Origin: Zygnema cylindricum | Taxonomy: Eukaryota > Streptophyta > Zygnematophyceae > Zygnematales > Zygnemataceae | Length of the DNA stretch: 32,036 bases | NCBI GenBank assembly: GCA_037447655.1 | Contig: JBBHKE010002553.1 | Location: forward strand, 58,706-90,741 | Direction: 5' to 3' | Shown here: piece after piece, positions 29,220-32,036 of the stretch | Layout of the letters: each line of letters opens with the position of its first letter | Position numbering within the stretch: the stretch's first letter is position 1 | Notes under the pieces: generated by a model | Seen by the model: the letters and a program-made list of their open reading frames with translations, nothing else | Database searches by the model: none | Told to the model about the DNA's origin: nothing | Program-made: the position numbers and the translations under genes

Positions 29220-29915
29220 GTCCACTTGCACCGTACTAGTGATTGCCCTAAGTTTCGGATCTTGCGCTGCGCTCGACGCTACGGTGTTCGTTATAACAGA
29301 GTTAACGTCTACATCCTGCGACGCTTGCGATCGTTTCTCTGCTATTGGAGCAGCGAATCCGGGTCTTCTCGACAGCGCATCCGCCGGATTCGTCTTGCCT
29401 GGCTTAAACTCAATGACCAGTTCTAGCCCAAAGGTCTAAAGAAACGTCATCCACCGCACTTGTTTCTTGGACAACTTTGGCTGTGTTTGCAGGTACTGTA
29501 GGGCGTGGTGATCCGTGATAACTGTGGTCCGCTTCCCCCGAACGTAACATTTCCAAACCTCTAGCGCGTTGATGATCGCAATTGTCTCCTTTTCATGGGT
29601 GTCCCAGTTAAACTCCGCTGCCTTTAGTTTTCGACTGTCGTAGGCAATGGGTTGTTGGCCTTTTCTTTGATCCTGCATAAGGATCGCTCCAATAGCCGTA
29701 TCGTTGGCGTCTGTAATTATCGTCCAAGGTAAGTCCGGGTTGGGAACAGCTAACACAGGGGCGGTAACCAATTGCTTTTTTAGCGTGTTAAAAGCTGCCC
29801 CTTGCGCCGAATTCCACTCGTAGGGCACGTCATTCTTGAGTAATTCCGTGAGTGGTGCAGCGATTTTTGCGAAACCTTCGACAAAAAGTCAATAGTAGGA
29901 GCATAATCTCAGAAT
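29220..29915 (-). pseudogene. pol: Ty3/gypsy RT C-terminus and RNase H
   Basis: The frame reads LRLCSYY*LFVEGFAKIAAP, then MPYEWNSAQGAAFNTLKKQL (end of RT). RNase H follows: TIITDANDTAIGAILMQ (first Asp), THEKETIAIINALEVWK (Glu), RTTVITDHHALQYLQTQ (Asp). Next come QVRWMTFL, a TAG at 29436-29438 and, in frame, FGLELVIEFKPGKTNPADAL. This is diagnostic of Ty3/gypsy, not copia. Sequence decays into the unknown ORF region after DPKLRAI (about 29250), and no integrase HHCC or DDE motif is seen. Stops at the YY*LF and TFL* positions show it is inactive. Confidence 0.9.
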
Positions 29916-29916
29916 A

Positions 29917-30579
29917 GTCTAATTTTAATTTTTCTTTCAACCCGCATTTTTCCCGACAATATTTTAATTTAGGAGAGGGCACAGGTTTGGTCATCATGTC
30001 AGCCACCATTTCTTCATCAGGTCTATACACAAGATTTAAAATTTTATTTTCAACTTTTTCTCTTACGAAGCTTAATCTTATGTCTTTATGTTTTTCTTTG
30101 AAATGGTGTTTTGGATTGGTTGAAATTGGGATTGCAGCTTGATTATCACAAAAGATTTCATGCACTCCCTCCTTGATATATCCCACTTCTTGCAATACTG
30201 ACTTCACCCACATTAGTTATTTTACAGCAAAACAAAATGCCATATACTCAGCCTCCATAGTAGACTGAGCGACCACCTTTTGTTGCTTACTGCTCCAACA
30301 GCAAGCACCTTCCCCCACATAGAAAACATATCCAAAAGTGCATCTTCTCAAAGGTGCATCCCCATAACTGGCATCACACCAAGTGGTGATATCAGTGTGC
30401 TCCCTTCCCAAATGCAACCATAATTCTCTGGTTCCAACCAGATATCTCATGACTCTCTTAGTTGCCTCCCAATCTCTCTTTCTAGGATCGTTGAGACTCC
30501 TACTGAGGACTCCTACTGCTGCCGCTATGTCTGGCCTTGTATAGTTCATAAAGTAGATCAAACTTCCTACGACCTGTCT
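29917..30579 (-). pseudogene. pol: RNase H of copia fragment D
   Basis: This reads QVVGSLIYFMNYTRPDIAAA, then LNDPRKRDWEATKRVMRYLV, TTWCDASYGD, ACCWSSKQQKVVAQSTMEAE, FCDNQAAIPIS, KHHFKEKHKDIRLSFVREK and EEMVADMMTKPVPSPK. All core RNase H landmarks are present. A stop at 30214-30216 replaces the Glu of VKELMWV, and a TAA near 30580 precedes the domain. After CGLKEKLKLD the copia sequence ends and gypsy sequence begins. Confidence 0.92.
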
Positions 30580-31500
30580 TTAAGGAATAGACTTCATAAA
30601 CTCTCTCTCCTCTGGAATCATCTGATCATCTAAGATTATCACTCCTCCTTCTACACTCCCATCACTTACCTTTTTCAAGTCCATGGGAGTGGAACAACTG
30701 TTAGTTTTCTCCATTTGAAATATCTCAAGCATATTTCCTATTGCTTCTTTCTGTGTGAGTCTTATGATCTTTTTACCCCTATATCTTTCCATTTGAATTC
30801 CCAAAATATATCTCGCCTCCCGTAAATCTTTCATGTCAAATCTGCTTCTAAGATCTTTCTTCAACTTATTGATCTTTTCCAAAGACTTACTTAACACCAG
30901 CAGATCATCCACATAAATTGCAATAAAAACCACACCAATCGCATCCTCAAACATATAGATAGAATGGTCAGAGTTGATCCTGATATATCCTAGACCAGTA
31001 AGAAACTCATCTAGTTTTTTATTCCACTGTCGTGGAGCCTGTTTAAGTCCATATAAGGATTTTATGAGCCTGCATACTTTACTCTCTTCTCCATTCTCCA
31101 CAAATCCCTCTGGTTGCCTCATGAAGATTTCTTCCTCTAACTCACCATTGAGGAAGGCGGTCTTAATGTCCATCTGATGAATTCCCATGTCTTCCGTTGC
31201 TGCTAGACTGAGGAGAATCCTGACTGATGGGAAACGAACAACTGGGCAAATGTCTCCTCATAGTCAATCCCCTCCTTTTGGGTGAAACCCTTTGCCACCA
31301 AACGAGCCTTATATCTTTTGATGGTATTGTCAGGGTTTAGTTTTAGTTTAAAGACCCATTTACACCCAATAGGTTTTCTGTCTGGAGGGCAATCCGCTAG
31401 TTCCCAGGTATTTGCTTCCATGATGGAAGCCATTTCATCATTTATGGCCCTGATCCATCTGTCCTTTTGTGGACTGTTCACTGCCTCCAAGTATGACTGA
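30580..31500 (-). pseudogene. pol: Reverse transcriptase of copia fragment D, nearly complete
   Basis: The 5' part (31490-31203) reads RWIRAINDEMASIMEANTWE, PIGCKWVFKLKLNPDNTIK and KARLVAKGFTQKEGIDYEET, then frameshifts at about 31245 (ETFAQLFV where ETFAPVVR is expected). The main part (31188-30580) reads HQMDIKTAFLNGELEEEIFM (motif A Asp), VCRLIKSLYGLKQAPRQWNK and FIAIYVDDLLVLSKSL. The catalytic YVDD is at 30904-30915. MKDLREARYILGIQMERYRG follows, and the frame runs to a TAA. This is the least damaged RT in the window and the best query for placing the family phylogenetically. Confidence 0.93.
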
Positions 31501-31515
31501 GGCTCATCAAGATGT

Positions 31516-32036
31516 TGTTGAAATGTATGTATTTTCTAGGTCTGTATTGCAAAAAATAAATAAATAGAGTAAGTCAACAAAGGCAGCTTGCTTCTTGCTC
31601 AAATCTCTCCGGTCCCCATACTTGTTGCAGTCACTGAAGACCAGAGAGAGAGCTAGAGCCATGGCCGTCTAAAGAGGATAGACTAATTCGTCGTTTGTAC
31701 CAAAATGATTGTGCCGAGTTCAGGATTTGATCATGGTACCTACACACTCTTCTAAACGTTAGATTTAGCCAATAGCTTAGAGTAAACGATGGCATGTGTG
31801 GGGTACATTAGGTATTTATAAGTGTAGAAGTAGAGAGTTCTAACAAACTAACAAATAACCAAAAACTGCTCTTGACCAGATTTGAAACCCTGGTCTATGG
31901 TTATATTTGTAGAGGTAAGCCTTAACGAATAAGGCGTTATCGAAACAACACGTGACGGGTTTTATAACAACATAAACTTTAACGCAACAGCTAATTGACA
32001 GCAGACTAACCAAAAGGAGCAATTCCTGCATGTACG
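31516..32036 (+). repeat. copia-family LTR of element E, 5' part, cut by window end
   Basis: Element D homology stops at 31515, and TGTTGAAATGTATGTATTTTC starts at 31516, the same kind of LTR start as in B and C. Downstream it shares with A's LTR the block tgttgcagtcactga…gagagagctagagccatggc and the T-arm-like motif caggatttgatcatggtacct (about 31721-31741). The 5 bases before it (gatgt, 31511-31515) are a candidate target duplication. The frame at 31840-32031 (minus) is within LTR sequence and has no domain. Confidence 0.78.

Larger units (their letters stand above)
27216..29915 (-). mobile_element. Ty3/gypsy retrotransposon, 3' half
   Basis: In element sense: end of RT and RNase H (29915-29220), then an ORF of unknown function (29069-27670), a purine tract (27637-27626) and a 3' LTR (27625-27216). 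Integrase, most of RT, gag and the 5' LTR are missing from the window. The 5' end is fused at 29915/29916 to copia element D in the same orientation. The 5 bases before the LTR (agcaa, 27211-27215) could be a target duplication, but the other copy is lost. Confidence 0.8.
29916..31515 (-). mobile_element. copia-family pol fragment D (same family as A and C)
   Basis: This is a minus-strand block of pol covering the linker/RT start to the RNase H end. It is closely similar in protein to element C. It has no LTR, primer-binding site, gag or integrase in the window. The 5' side is cut by the LTR of element E at 31516. The 3' side ends about ten bases before where the polypurine tract should begin, fused to the gypsy pol. 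Confidence 0.9.

Noticed and set aside
28401-29439. Plus-strand ORFs at 28401-28733, 28634-28951, 28822-29178, 29172-29426 and 29194-29439
   Set aside because: They lie opposite the minus-strand unknown ORF and gypsy RNase H, have biased composition and no motifs.

Overview
This window looks like a TE-dominated stretch of a eukaryotic nuclear genome, probably from the green plant/streptophyte lineage. I see no intact host gene. Plant affinity is an inference: every primer-binding site matches the anticodon arm of initiator tRNA-Met as remembered for plants, the LTRs carry plant-type ACGT/G-box motifs, and several stop codons could be C-to-T decay in CG or CHG contexts. I cannot name the species.

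Layout. (1) 1-5071 (+): Ty1/copia element A. Its 5' LTR is cut by the window edge, and gag-pol is broken with the reverse transcriptase (RT) removed by an internal deletion. (2) 5072-6120: non-coding leader-like sequence (region L) ending in a short ATG frame. (3) 6121-13124: a huge array of a 40-bp minisatellite. (4) 13125-23754 (-): copia element B inserted in that array, with a GCGAT target-site duplication. B is only LTR-[gag fused to RT/RNase H remnants]-LTR, and its 5' LTR is split by a nested insertion. (5) 16678-23060 (-): copia element C, full length but with a broken gag-pol, nested in B's LTR with a near-perfect 5-bp target duplication. (6) 23755-25795: the rest of the 40-bp array, carrying a ~180-bp foreign patch. 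(7) 25796-27215: region R, a diverged homologue of L, also ending in a short ATG frame. (8) 27216-29915 (-): 3' half of a Ty3/gypsy element (RT end/RNase H, an unidentified ORF, 3' LTR). (9) 29916-31515 (-): pol fragment of a copia element D of the same family, fused directly to the gypsy pol. (10) 31516-32036 (+): start of another copia-family LTR (E), inserted into D.

History read from the nesting: the leader/array locus came first, B landed in the array, C landed in B, the gypsy landed just after the ATG of R, and E interrupted D. Elements A, B and C all appear to prime reverse transcription from the internal anticodon region of tRNA-iMet (half-tRNA priming, as in Drosophila copia and yeast Ty5). 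The LTRs share a G-box, a hairpin and a tRNA T-arm-like motif. The most unusual items are the bracketed 40-bp array with higher-order structure and palindromic units, the gag-RT-RNase H fusion of B, and the unknown ORF next to the gypsy 3' LTR.
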